Below are positions 20,519 through 31,799 of a DNA stretch of 64,000 bases, piece after piece. Source of the stretch: Aquatica leii (Eukaryota > Arthropoda > Insecta > Coleoptera > Lampyridae); assembly GCA_035610365.1 (NCBI GenBank), contig CM069436.1, positions 88,847,912 to 88,911,911 of the forward strand, read 5' to 3'. Numbering within the stretch: position 1 is the first letter of the stretch; each line of letters begins with the position of its first letter. The notes beneath the pieces were generated by a model that was not told the DNA's origin, searched no databases, and saw only the letters and a program-made list of their open reading frames with translations. The position numbers and the translations under genes are program-made.

Positions 20519-22490
20519 ATGTCGTCATCGAAAAGGTGTTGTGTAAATAATCCAAATATATTTTGTTACATTTGTGGTAAATATGTAGTCAAAAAGTTTA
20601 GAAAACCTATAACACATTTAGTGAAGAGGACACGATGTTTACTAATAATATAAAGATAAAGGCTCTGAACAAATCGTGGGTTCCAAACATTGTGTGCAAG
20701 TTGTGTAGTGGACATTTAAGACAGTGGGCAAACGGTAAATGTAATCATTTAAAGTATAGTGTGCCGATGATTTAGACAGAACCGAAAAATCACATTGATG
20801 ACTGTTGTTTTTGTGTTGTATGTATGGTATAAACAAAAGAAAAATGACATATCCTGATTTACCGTCTGCTAAAAGACCTCGACTGTGTTCAGATGACGTA
20901 CCATCTCCTATGAGTCAAGATCTTTCAGATCTATCAGATTTGTCGGACACAGAGATAGTGGAATTTTTTTCTGATCTGAGCTACTAGCATCTAGACTCAA
21001 AGAAAAAAAATTGTTATCTCAAGGTACAAAAATAACATATTATCGTGATCGCGAAAAAGAATGTCTTCCATTTTTTAGTTCTGAAAATGATTTAGTTTAT
21101 TGTAATAACATTGGTGGCCTTCTAATAAAACTGGGGTTTTGAAGGTACAAAGCTGAGGAATGGCGATTGTTTATGGACAGCTGTAAGCGAAGTTTGAAAT
21201 GTGTTTTACTAGATATTGGTGATAAACATGCAGCTGTGCCTATTGCTCATTCAACGAAATTAAAAGAGGAGTATCAAAACGTGGATCTTGTTTTAAAAAA
21301 ACTTAAGTACTCGGAGCACCAATGGGTTGTGTGTGTCGATTTAAAAATCATTAACTTTTTATTAAGTCAACAAAGTGGGTACACTAAATTTCCATGCTTC
21401 ATATGTTTATGGGACAGCAGAGCAAAAAAGACCACTAGATCAAAAAAGATTGACCTTTGAGAAATAACATGACGGTTGGCAAACAAAATATTATAAACCC
21501 GCTTTTAGTTTCTAGAAATAAGATTATTTTGCCTCCATTGCACATCATGTTGGGACTTATGAATAGTCATGGGTCGTTGTATCGATATATCGATACGTAT
21601 CGATACGTCGGGCGTATCGATACGCCGATATAAACTAGAAGCTCGTATCGATATACCGATACGTTTCCATATTTCGATACGTATCGATATTCCGATACGT
21701 ATCGATACTCCGATACGTATCGATATTTCGATACGTATCGATACTCCGATACATGTCGATATTTCGATACGTATCGAAATATCGATACGTATCGAAATAT
21801 CGATACGTATCGATACTCCGATACGTATCGATACTCCGATACGTATCGATACTCCGATACGTATCGATATTTCGATACGTATCGATACTCCGATACGTAT
21901 CGATACTCCGATACGTATCGATACTCCGATACGTCTCGATACTCCGATACGTATCGATACTCCGATACGTATCGATATTTCGATACGTATCGATATTCCG
22001 ATACGTATCGATATTTCGATATATCGATACGTATCGATACAAATTGCGTATCGATATTCGATACACAAAATTCCGTATCGCCCAGCACTACTTATGAAGC
22101 AATACGTTAAGGCATTATATAAAACTGGTCTGTGTTTTGAATATCTTTCAAGAAAGTTTCCCGGTTTAAGTAAAGAAAAACTAAAAGCTGGTATTTTTGA
22201 CGGCACACAAATAAGACTTTTAATGAAAGACGACAATTTCATTCGTTCAATGAATGATTCAGAAACAGCGGCTTGGAAATCTTTTGTTGCTGTGTTAAAA
22301 ATTTTTTTAGGAAATCAGAAGTCCGAAAATTTCAAAGAGTTAGTTCAAAACCTCTTAATTAGCTTTAAAAATCTAGGATGTAATATGAGCATAAAAGTAG
22401 ACTATCTGGACAATCATTTAGACAAGTTTCCTGAAAATCTTGGAGCCATGGTTGTTTGTAATTTTAAATGTGATTTACTGACGAAATAGA
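20519..22490 (+). pseudogene. Decayed ORF of an abundant insect TE-associated protein family, interrupted by a MITE
   Basis: From ATG at 20519 the plus strand reads MSSSKRCCVNNPNIFCYICG, the Cys-rich start of a protein family that I recognise as very repetitive in insect genomes but cannot assign to a TE class. Later blocks are YPDLPSAKRP (about 20850), YRDREKECLPFF, EEWRLFMDSCKRSLKCVLL, EHQWVVCVDLKIINFLL, GYTKFPCFICLWDSR, and after the MITE FEYLSRKFPGLSKEKLKAG, WKSFVAVLKIFLGN and NLGCNMSIKVDYL. Several stops and frame changes break it, it loses similarity after NLGAM, and a 527-bp MITE splits it at 21564-22090. The N-terminal CxxC and later CxxC pattern suggests a ZAD-like zinc-binding domain; function is unknown. 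Confidence 0.8.
21564..22090. mobile_element. hAT-like MITE built from an 18-bp palindromic array
   Basis: The insertion is flanked by CTTATGAA at 21556-21563 and 22091-22098, an 8-bp target duplication typical of hAT elements, and removing it rejoins the host ORF. Ends are TAGTCATGGGTCG and, on the other strand, TAGTGCTGGGCG, imperfect inverted repeats. The interior consists of tandem 18-bp units of the type CGATACGTATCGATACTC with variants ending ATATTT or AAATAT. Each unit contains the 12-bp palindrome CGATACGTATCG. As 18 is divisible by 3 and no unit contains a stop, all six frames are open, explaining the overlapping ORFs on both strands. Confidence 0.9.
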
Positions 22491-24157
22491 TGAATAAAAA
22501 AGAAGTCATTTTCTATTAGATGATCCACCCGTACTTATGCTACTAACACCAGAGCTAACATCTCAATATAAAAGAAATGTCAAAAAAATCCGAATAAAAA
22601 GCTTATGGTGGAAAACTTTACTTTTTCAAGAAAGCAATATCTTCGACGCAAAAATGACACTTAGAAAAGATCTAATACCTCAAGTATCATGAATGAATGA
22701 ATAAGAAAATGCAATTGCAGTAGTATTACCAGAAAAAACGTAAATAGTCCAAGTGAAACCAATACATGTTTAGAATATTGATTACACAACAGATTTTAAT
22801 GCGCCATCATGAACTAGACACTGTAATTTTAATGCAATATTAGCAACATCTGCTGGAGTAATTGTGCATTTAACTAGAAAATAAAATGAAATAAAAACTA
22901 ATTGTTAAATGTAACACAACATGCTAATACAGTTAGAAAACAACGGAATTTTTGTAAACGTGATGGTATGTAAAGATTGAAAAAATGTATTTCCGTTTAC
23001 TGCTAGTTATTTTATTTAAAGAGACAATACCAGTATAATATATACTTAAAATGGAATATATCACATGGTTGACATATTGTACTGAAACTGTTTTAGAAAA
23101 TTAGAGTCGACGCTAGTTAATAACATGATTTAGAATAATAGTGCAGAACTGTATTTATATAATAAGGAACTGCTAATATTTAGCGATTTGTGAATCGCTA
23201 AAAATTAAAGACGCGTGTAGCGTACCAAACTTTATTTTGTTTTCTTTGTACTTTCGTCTGTCGACTTAAAAATTCTTGCCACGTTCTTTACTACGAGTAA
23301 ATGTAAAAGAAAACAATTTGCACCTTAGCTTCGTCAGTATCATTGACGCGATTTTCATAGTGAAGTTTTGGTTAATTTAAGTAATTCAAATTTATTTAAA
23401 AAATGATCAATGAACTTTTCAAACGTCGGTTTATACATATTAAATGTTTAACTTTTAATTTATACTAACGAAGTTCGAAAAACAATCCTTCGCTCGTAAA
23501 TACCCAAAGAAGTCTTTGATCCTTAGCAATAGTTTCCGGTTTCCTCAATCGTATTTATAAAAGTTGACCAAAACATTGTGAACACTGGTGATAAAAATTA
23601 CAAACTCGCACAATGCCGAAGTAATTAAATCGAAATGAAGTTACATTTTAACAAATAACTTAATCGGTTATCAACGCTATTTATAACACTTGACGGCGGT
23701 GTTATTAAATTAATTAAAAAATTATCAGCAAAAATAATTTATCAAAACAAAATAGTTTTGCTACAGAAAAAACTAAACATTTTTTTCAGTGCTGGTAAAT
23801 AACCGAGATGTGTTTTGATCACTGATACTTGTTTTACGAAAACAGAAATAACACATGCGTTTGTAAAGTGTAATTTTGTAATTTAAAATTTTCAGTTGTA
23901 ACTTCAAAACCCCAATCAATTACAAAAGAGCAAATAAAACACTTTAAAAATAATAATATAGTATATAATTCAAAAAAAGTTCTGAAACTACGTCGTATGA
24001 TCATTTCCAGACCCAGAGAAAGTGTGACCAAAGTGACGATCGTCACAGACGCAATCGCGGAATTTCTTTTCAATATCAATATATATTTAATCGAAAAATC
24101 ATTAGTTATTACAAACTGTCGATTTGAATGTAGCATGTTTAACAATCATATTGAAAC
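22491..24157. other. Non-coding stretch between TE pseudogene and heat-shock promoter
   Basis: AT-rich, no supportable gene. It includes a perfect hairpin at 23179-23202 (TTTAGCGATT-TGTG-AATCGCTAAA). ORFs at 23834-24145 and 23997-24266 lack any family resemblance. Confidence 0.5.
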
Positions 24158-24268
24158 GTTCGTGAAGTTATTGTCGGCTTCGAGAACTTTCACGAACTTA
24201 TTTTCAACTTCCAGAACGTTCACCAAAGGATGTAGAAAAATCTCGAAAGATAGCGGAATTGTATAAAA
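24158..24268 (+). promoter_or_regulatory. Heat-shock promoter: HSE cluster plus TATA box
   Basis: A perfect four-unit heat-shock element (TTC-ga-GAA-ct-TTC-ac-GAA) spans 24178-24197 and a perfect three-unit one (TTC-ca-GAA-cg-TTC) spans 24208-24222. A further TTCgtGAA lies at 24159-24166. A TATA box (TATAAAA, 24262-24268) follows about 40 bp downstream of the last element. This arrangement matches the promoters of insect hsp70 and small hsp genes, bound by HSF trimers on heat stress. Predicted start of transcription is about 24290-24300, plus strand. Confidence 0.85.
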
Positions 24269-24294
24269 GCGGTTCAAACGAATCATATAGATCA

Positions 24295-25439
24295 CTTATT
24301 CGAAGTCGAAAGTGTTAAGAAGATGTTTAAATAAATGATTAACGCGTCTGTTTCAGATAAATATAACGGAGTATAAACCTACGTGCCTTTAATGTAAACT
24401 AGTGTCAACTTTAGATAAACAGAAGTTATCCGCGGACATTATTTTTCGGGTGATTGTAATATATAAATTAGTATAAGTGTTTTTCTTAAATATCGTTAGA
24501 TTTAATTAGTTCGTGTAGTTATAAACGGGTAAATTCTTCGTGTATAAATAAATTAGTTTAAAAATTCGTTACAAAATGGTATACCGAACAGATTGCGTCA
24601 CTTAGACCCTTTGCAACACGGCACATGTAGGGCGAAATCCATCATATTATATTTGTTGATAAAGGATAACAAAAAACTCAAAATCAAACTATAAAACTGC
24701 CATTTCCTTTCTGCAGTTTCTAGGTTACTAAATCATACGACAGCTCTAAAATAAAACACTGTTTAGTGGTTCAATATAAACGTTATCAACAGTGACATTT
24801 ACCACTCTGAAGATGCAAGCTGCAATGTCTTGCGAAACGTCAGTTTGTTTGGGTTCACGAACGACAATACGGCAAAGGCCAAGTTTTACTTCTTGTTTTG
24901 GCTCTCAAGAAGAGACTAGGACCAAGTCTAAATCTGGGTGTTTAACTACGACGCGGTCTAAGCCGAAAGTCGCTTATAATCATAAACATAACCGCGAAAA
25001 CTTAAGCTTTTAAGTTATCAACAAATCACAGATTTTTTTTTGATCTAACGGATTTTTATTTTCATAATAGACGGTTAAGTAAAACCCTCTCTCTTTAAAA
25101 CGTAAACACACTTTTTTGGGCACGGACAAAATACATACCCGACAAAGAAGAAACTTGTGTAAAGGGGAAAATTTTTCTGACCTCGCCAGTTTCCGTATTT
25201 AGCAGGTTTTACGTATATAGTCCTATCAAACGAAACCCGCGTATGATTCTTCTTTTAATGTATAGAAAACAAACAACAGTATTTACAAAATATCATTAAC
25301 TACAGTATAGTCAGAAAAATGTTTTGATATTTTCAAAAATGACAATGAGATTTTTTAAATTATATTAGTATTCGGCCTGCTTCCATTGTTAATTATTCCT
25401 TCATGTATTCCATTATAGAAATGCAAGCGTCTGGAGTAA
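24295..25439 (+). ncRNA. Possible heat-inducible transcript without HSP ORF
   Basis: Downstream of the heat-shock promoter the first ATGs open only tiny frames (ATG at 24322 stops after two codons; ATG at 24576 stops after nine). The longest plus-strand ORF (24792-25013) has no alpha-crystallin, Hsp70 or DnaJ feature. The transcript may be non-coding (compare the Drosophila hsr-omega concept), a promoter whose gene was lost, or a gene whose coding exon lies further away. The 3' limit given is simply where Penelope-like sequence begins. Confidence 0.3.
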
Positions 25440-26162
25440 TTTGGTTTGGCAAAAAATAATTACTGAATTCACGCTTTCTGTAAATATTCCAACCATCTTA
25501 ACTCCAACAACAAAAGAAAGAACACCGACTAATTTCATAACAACAACACACAGTGGAAAAATCTTGGATCGTCATAAACTTAACCTCCAACCAACTAAGC
25601 AACGACATACTCGCCAGAGGGTTGAACTAAGCCCTAGCTCCAAAGACAATCCTAAAAGAAGAAATCATTAGCGCCATAGAAACAACGTTCCGGAACCTAC
25701 CAATGAACGTAACCGAGGAAGTCAGAGTCAACGCAGCGCTAAAACCGAAACTATGGAAATATTCTGATGAAGTTCCTGAACTACCTCAATGGAATACGCC
25801 AAAACATCAAGTTGAGATGGAATGGTACGGTTCATGGACCTGCTGGTTTAAAAGAAACCAGAGGGAACCCTAGGACACCAAGCGTAAGAAAAACCAACTC
25901 ACACCAACAGATACCTCCACGTGGAATCCCATCACCAAAACAAAGCATAATAAACACCCTGATACGCCGAGCCCGGACCATGTGTGAACCAGAACATCTA
26001 GACCAAGAGCTAAACCACCTAAGGACAGAGCTCAGAAGCAACATCGAACGAGTCATCAAAAAAAAAATTCAACCACAAGAAGCGCAACCATAAAGATCTC
26101 CAAAGGCCCGGTGTATATAGCATCATATGCCCCTACGGGTTTACAAAAGGGAAACAGGAAGA
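25440..26162 (+). mobile_element. Penelope-like element, left part (RT remnant)
   Basis: Conceptual translation in shifting plus frames shows Penelope-like landmarks: LAPKTILKEEIISAIETTFR with LPMNVTEEVR near 25640-25730, NYLNGIRQNIK near 25780, a KPTHTNRYLH block near 25895-25925, and INTLIRRARTMCEPEHLDQE near 25950-26010. It ends with the start of a GIY-YIG-type segment (PGVYSIICPYG near 26108-26140). Part of the RT palm is missing between EEVR and NYLNG. Multiple stops and shifts make it inactive. It is interrupted by a LINE at 26163 and resumes at 28328. Confidence 0.75.
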
Positions 26163-28327
26163 TCTTGATTGTGCTGTGTTTCGATAGGTTGCGTTTCAAG
26201 TAGGTCTCGATTTTAAGTTAAATTGTGGAGTTACTAAACCTAGTAATTGGTGAAAACTGTGCTAAAGTGTGTGTAGAATTAAAGGAAACATAAGAAGAAA
26301 ATAAAAACATAAGATAAGACAAATTTAAGTGTAAATAGACTGAAATATCGTAGTGAGAAAACCGGACTCCTCGAGGCGAAGACACAAAAATAACGAATGC
26401 AGCGTAAACGTTTAATAATATAAGCGGGATGGAGGAGATGCTGTAGAACTTGGGAAAATTAATACAGGACAAGTAGTGTGAAACGCACAATGAGTAATCG
26501 AACACCAGAAAGACATGATTTAGAGGAGCAAGAAAATTGTTGCTAAAAAACTGAATAATATGGGTATAAAGCAGGTGAAAAATGATGACCTAAGCAATGG
26601 AACAGAAAAAGAAGCAAACCATAAGAACCTAATAAAACAAGTAAAAAACTTTATTAAAGTCGATATTCTGGCAATGCACGAGATAAGATGGAAAGATAAG
26701 GGAATTATGGAATATAAAGATTATACCATATGTTACAGTAGTACGGCCGGTTTTCTGATTAATACAAAAAATTAACAATCAATAAAGGGTTTAATTATAA
26801 TAAATGTGTGTGCACCAACAGAAGTTAAAGAGACAGATGAAAAAGAATACTTGTATACAATGCTAGAGGAAGAGTTAGAAAAACTGGAAACACATGATGT
26901 TAAGATTGTTGTAAGAGATCTAAACGCAAAGATAGGAAAGAAAGAAATATACCGAGATATAATAAGAGAACACAGTTTACATGAAGAAATCAAGGAAAAT
27001 GGAAGAATACTTATTGATTTTGCTACAGGAAGAAATACAATTGTGTGTAATACAAGATTGGAACATAAAGATATTCATAAGAAGACCTGGGTTTCACCGT
27101 CTGGACTAACAAAAAATCAAATAGATCATGTGTTAATTATATTCAAGGCATGTATTAGATGTACAAGATGTTGAGAGTTATAGAGGCGAGCAGATGGAAA
27201 CAGATCATTTGCTAGTCTTGGTAAAATATAAACAAAAGATACGCACAGTAAAGGAGAAAGCAGAAAATTACAGTACAGCATAGATAAGCTAATGAAGGAT
27301 CAGGAGGTAAAAGGCCACTTTACAGACGTGTTACAAAGAAAGTTAGAAGAAAGAAAATTTGAAATAAAGGAGAGCATAGAAGAAAGTACTAACAAAGGTA
27401 TTAAGAACAGCGACAGCAAAAAAAATTGGAAAAAAGGAAACAAAAGTGGTTTGGTGAAAAATTAGTAGAATACTAAGTGAAAGAAATAGTTTAAGACTAA
27501 ATATGCTTAAAGAAAATACGGAAGAATCAAGAGATAAGTATAATAAAAAAACAGAAGGAAATAAAAAAAATATGGCGTAAAAAAAGAGGAAGCAGGAACA
27601 GAAGGAACTTAAAAAGGTGGAATAAACAATTTTATAGAGAAGTATTTTACCAAACAAAAGAGTAGCAAACCAAGAACAACCTTTTGTAGGGATAATAGTG
27701 GAGAGCTAATTCAAGAACAAGCAAAGGTAATAAACAAGTGGAAGGAACATTTATAGATTTTAAACTGGCATACGTCTCTATAATCAGAAGAAAGTTATAT
27801 AAAACAATGGAAGAGTTAAAAATACCAGAGAAACTGCGAATCCTGGTTAAGTTGTGTTTGAAAGGGACGAAAGGAAAAGTCAGAATAAAAAACCATATGT
27901 ACATCCGATGAATTAAATAATTAACAAAGCCTGAGACAAGGAGATTCGATATCAACAAGGTTATTTAATATAGTTCTAGAAGAAGAACAGATTATAAAAA
28001 AAATACTAATCCATCCATTGGGAAGCATCTTTAATAAGAGCAGTAAAATGTTGGCATATGCCGACAACATCAAGAAAAATTTGAAGAAGCGGTCAATTTT
28101 GAATGGTTATGGAGTTAAAAGAAATAGGGATACAGAATTAGAAACAAAAAAACGGGAAAAAAATGGTTAGAAATAGTAAACAAGACGAAAGAGAAATGAC
28201 GAACCAGCTCTTTTTGAAAGGAGATGTTAAGCATGTCGAACGCCGCAGCTAATTACCAGACCTGGTTACCCTAGAGAGGCAATGACCCTGAATGGGCTTT
28301 GAAGCCACATATAAGAAAAAGAAGAAA
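26163..28327 (+). mobile_element. RTE-like LINE nested inside the Penelope-like element
   Basis: An 11-bp repeat AAACAGGAAGA occurs at 26152-26162 and 28328-28338, the expected target duplication, and the right end is A-rich (AAGAAAAAGAAGAAAA). The element encodes, with stops, an APE-type endonuclease (26560-27175: VDILAMHEIRW, VVRDLNAKIG, KTWVSPSGLTKNQIDHVLI) and an RT (about 27750-28110: FIDFKLAYVSIIRRKLY, then AYADN in place of the catalytic YADD). The endonuclease is of the RTE/BovB type that is also found in ruminant CFDP2. At 2.16 kb it may be a shortened copy. In-frame stops and the altered active site make it dead. Confidence 0.8.
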
Positions 28328-28660
28328 AAACAGGAAGACACATCAGCACAAGAAGCCCAAGAGCAGTTTGAAACTCAGCCACGTGGAAAAATCAGCGTTT
28401 GCAGAATACAGAGCGAACACCGGAGACCCTATTGAATTTAAAAAAAAGGCAAAGGAGATTATGACCAGGACTTGACAAGGAAGCAATAGAAATCCTGAAC
28501 CCCAACAACCATTGGAATCTCAAGGACCATTTACTAACGACCATATAAACCCCGACTCCATGACTTAGTTTCAGAACTTCTGAAGAAGAGAGCGACATGA
28601 CTCGAAACATTAGCGTCATAAATCGACGACGTAAGAAGGCTGGAAAACTTCAAACCAATC
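28328..28660 (+). mobile_element. Penelope-like element, right part (GIY-YIG endonuclease remnant)
   Basis: The plus strand resumes with TGRHISTR near 28333-28356, then VEKSAFAEYRANTGDPIEF near 28385-28440 and the LNP(N/Q) region, all features of the GIY-YIG endonuclease of Penelope-like elements. Without the LINE and one copy of the 11-bp repeat, the reading frame across the breakpoint becomes continuous. The 3' end carries CTGAAGAAG...GACTCGAAAC, similar to the hammerhead-type motifs reported in this element class. Confidence 0.7.
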
Positions 28661-29080
28661 CAACGATTTTTATCTTTAAGATACAACAGTAAAATTAGAT
28701 GCCTCCAATGAAAAATAGAGATACAATTATTAGATCTAAAAAATGCAACTAAAACTTTGTTTATTCAAAGAATAAAAATTTACCACCAAGTAATGATTCC
28801 AAGAACATTTTTTATATTCTAAAAAGAAAACCTGCCACAAATATCAAACGAGTAAAATAGTAAAAAACTTGAATTTGGACAAACAAAATTTATTTGAAGA
28901 ATCAAAGAAAAAAAAAATTAAATTCGATTCGAATAAATGACAGAATTACAAAAAAAAAATTAAAAAGTACGTGAAACTTAGAATTTTAAACGGATCTTAA
29001 AAAGACTGTTTGAAGAAAACCGTCATAGACAAACATAAATTGAAACATATCTTGAGAGTTATTCTGAATGAAAATCTACA
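28661..29080. other. AT-rich spacer
   Basis: No recognisable gene or repeat between the Penelope-like element and the non-autonomous element at 29081. Confidence 0.4.
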
Positions 29081-29870
29081 GCTAGTGATGTGTCGTTCGC
29101 GAACGATTCGTTCGACAAGAACGAATCAGTCGAGTTAATTAAATTAATTGGTTCAGTATTTTCAAAAGAATCAATTCTTTACTGATTCACCAAACTAAGT
29201 ATTTAAAGTTGTAGCAACTCGAGTCGGGATCAGAGGAATTTATATTCACCAATTACTCTACTCGCTACTCGCGCATTCGAAACTGCCACTAAAAGGTATT
29301 TCGATTTATTTCACCGAAATTTTGTCAGCATGCATACCTATAAGTGAATTTTTTTTTATTTAAGAAAATGTTTTTGTATGCAAGCGGAATTTGGGTTGGC
29401 CTTCTTCGAAAATTACGACCAAGGTGTCATTCGATGGGTAATTGCATCTAGAAACTTTTTAAAAAAATCCTACTAGAAAAAATTACAAAAGTTATCAACA
29501 AGTTAGTAACAAAAGGTGATTTAGAAATTACTAAATAGTTGTTTTTAACTTTAATAATGTGATTTTTGCACTTTGATCACAATTTTCAGATAAGACGAAC
29601 TTGAATTCGAAAAAATGGCACTAAATTTACAAATCCTTTCATTAAGATAAGCTTTTACTTGTCAGCAAAGTACATATGACGCTTTTAATAATTTTCAGTG
29701 CAGTGACCGTTTGGTAATAAGTAATAAACATCCGCTACTTATCGAGTTCGAACTCAAACGGCACACCGCTCAAGCTCAATAGGTGAGTGAATCAGTTGCG
29801 AACGAAACTTTTTCTATAAGTGAATAAATCGAATCGATTCACTACAAAGAATCGAACTTCCCATCTCTAA
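29081..29870. mobile_element. Non-autonomous DNA transposon, hAT-like ends
   Basis: The direct repeat AAAATCTACA occurs at 29071-29080 and 29869-29878. The ends read CTAGTGATGTGTCGTTCG and, on the opposite strand, TTAGAGATGGGAAGTTCG, imperfect inverted repeats with the TAGnGATG look of hAT ends. The interior is non-coding with local palindromes such as GTTCGCGAAC near 29095. The exact border is uncertain by one or two bases because the repeat overlaps the termini. Confidence 0.65.
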
Positions 29871-31799
29871 AATCTACACTTTTCTCGGCGACGACAGCTT
29901 TCCGGTTGCGGCTGTCTTCGTGAGCCCTTCCGGTTTCGTTGAGTTGACAGCTGCGACTGCTTTCATTCGTTGCATACGACTTTCAAAAAGACTATCGCTC
30001 ACGGTAATTTTGATCAACTTGCTCGCGTCCTTATTAATTACAAACACTAATGCTGGAACTGTGCCGAAAATAAGAATACAACATAGTTTGAATTTCAAAA
30101 AATAATGACCAAGAACTAAAAACAGAGAGAGAACATCAAAACTAAATTCCAATATCAATTGCTCCAAAGAATGTAAACAAATAAGTTACGAAAAAACAAA
30201 ACCAAGAATAGAACAAGTTCAACTAACTCAAAAAATTCAATTCAATGAGCATGCAAAACCACGCAACCTCAATTTGTCGAAGACCTTCGATTTTGCATAT
30301 TCATAAAACACTTTTACATCACCAAAAGTGGTAACACGCTCCACAGCTATAATAAAAACACCAATCTAGTGTAAATTTCAATTACAAACAACAATCACCA
30401 ATAAGATTTATTGCTTCGTAGTCAAAGACAGAATAAATTAAACGTCGAAACGATTCACAAGTGTCTGCCAGTTTTATTAATGCAAATTAGTATTTATTCA
30501 TATGCAAGCGAGTCTTGAATAAGAATAGACATTCGTTAGTAATGAATAAGTAAAGCGAAACCAACAAATTAGAGGATATACCTACTCCATTATTTTCTAC
30601 TGCTCATCCTGTTTATCTCAAGTTCGCATCGCTAAGGTGTATTAATGAATATTTTGAATATTAATCCACTTCCTATTTACACATTAGTATTTTTTATTTG
30701 CTAGATTTTGTTTAAAGTTTAATTTCATACTTAGTAACAAGAGCACAGTTCAAAATTTATGAGGCGTTGAATAGTGAATACGAGAATATATGTATATAAT
30801 TTAGTAGACTTTGCCGTTCAATAAAAAATTCAGTAAAAGACTGATAAAAAACTGAATGTAATAAAAATTGCGATGTGCATTCTTAACACATATTATAGTC
30901 TATAGAAAAACTTAGAAGTAGAAACAAAAAAGAAAAGTAAATGACCCTTGAGCCTTTGTATAAGAGAACTAAAGGTGAAAAGTAAACAAAATTAGCAATG
31001 TTGCCAGGTTCATATATTTAATGAAAACTAAAGAACTGTATAATTTGAAATGATGTAATTGTTCAGTATGGAAATAGAAATCAGTAGCATTTGTATGAAA
31101 TAATTACAATTGCATCTTAATTAAATATTGTGTTTCAGCAAAATCCATAATACAATGACTGTTGGAAACAATCGGTTCAAACCAAAACCGGTTGTTCTTT
31201 AATTTCCAGTTCCAAATGAAAAGGTATTGTTACTCAGTTGCATTGAATGCATTTTCTTTACAAATGGAAAATTTTAAAGCAGACGTTTCCTATCAATATT
31301 TTAATTGAAGTTAATTGCGTTCTTTCGTGTGATCTTTTTCAGTGATACGTACTATTTTAAACATACAAACTGTTTATTTTGAAGCGTTGTTAATCTTTTT
31401 TATACCCAAATCGTAAGCTTTGGTGCTTTAACGATTTGGTATTTATAGATGTAAGTAAAATGTTTAGTTTATATTAGGGTGGATTACATACAGATAGAAA
31501 AATCACAACAGAATAATCTCTTGCTCAAGGCAATATTATATATAACAAAATATGCACTTTTAAATAAAAATTAATAAACAAAACATTTTCAAAAGTTGGT
31601 CTTGACGCTTTGTCTACGGACTTACTACTTTTACAACTACTCTCGTATGTATGCATTGGCCGAGACTGATTTTCCACAAATGATTTTTTTAAATGAAACT
31701 CTAACTTGTTGTGAGAGAAATTTGAAAACAAAAGTAACAAAGCAAACGACTAAAGCGTCGAAAGGGACCAACTGTTTAAGACAAACCATATAGAGAAAC
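29871..31799. other. AT-rich stretch without recognised gene
   Basis: ORFs at 29874-30167 (minus) and 29920-30105 (plus) overlap each other and lack family resemblance. Nothing else stands out. Confidence 0.4.

Noticed and set aside
21505..22242. Overlapping ORFs on both strands reading RIDTPIRIDIS or RYVSEYRYVSK repeats
   Set aside because: Artefact of the 18-bp stop-free palindromic array in the MITE, open in all six frames.
24792..25013. 73-aa ORF downstream of the heat-shock promoter as a small HSP
   Set aside because: No alpha-crystallin, Hsp70, Hsp40 or chaperonin motif; composition is Ser/Thr/Arg-rich and low in aliphatic residues.
27343..27958. Minus-strand ORFs rich in Phe/Leu/Ser (104 and 103 aa) as membrane proteins
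   Set aside because: They are antisense to the A-rich, Lys/Glu-coding LINE region and carry no independent support.
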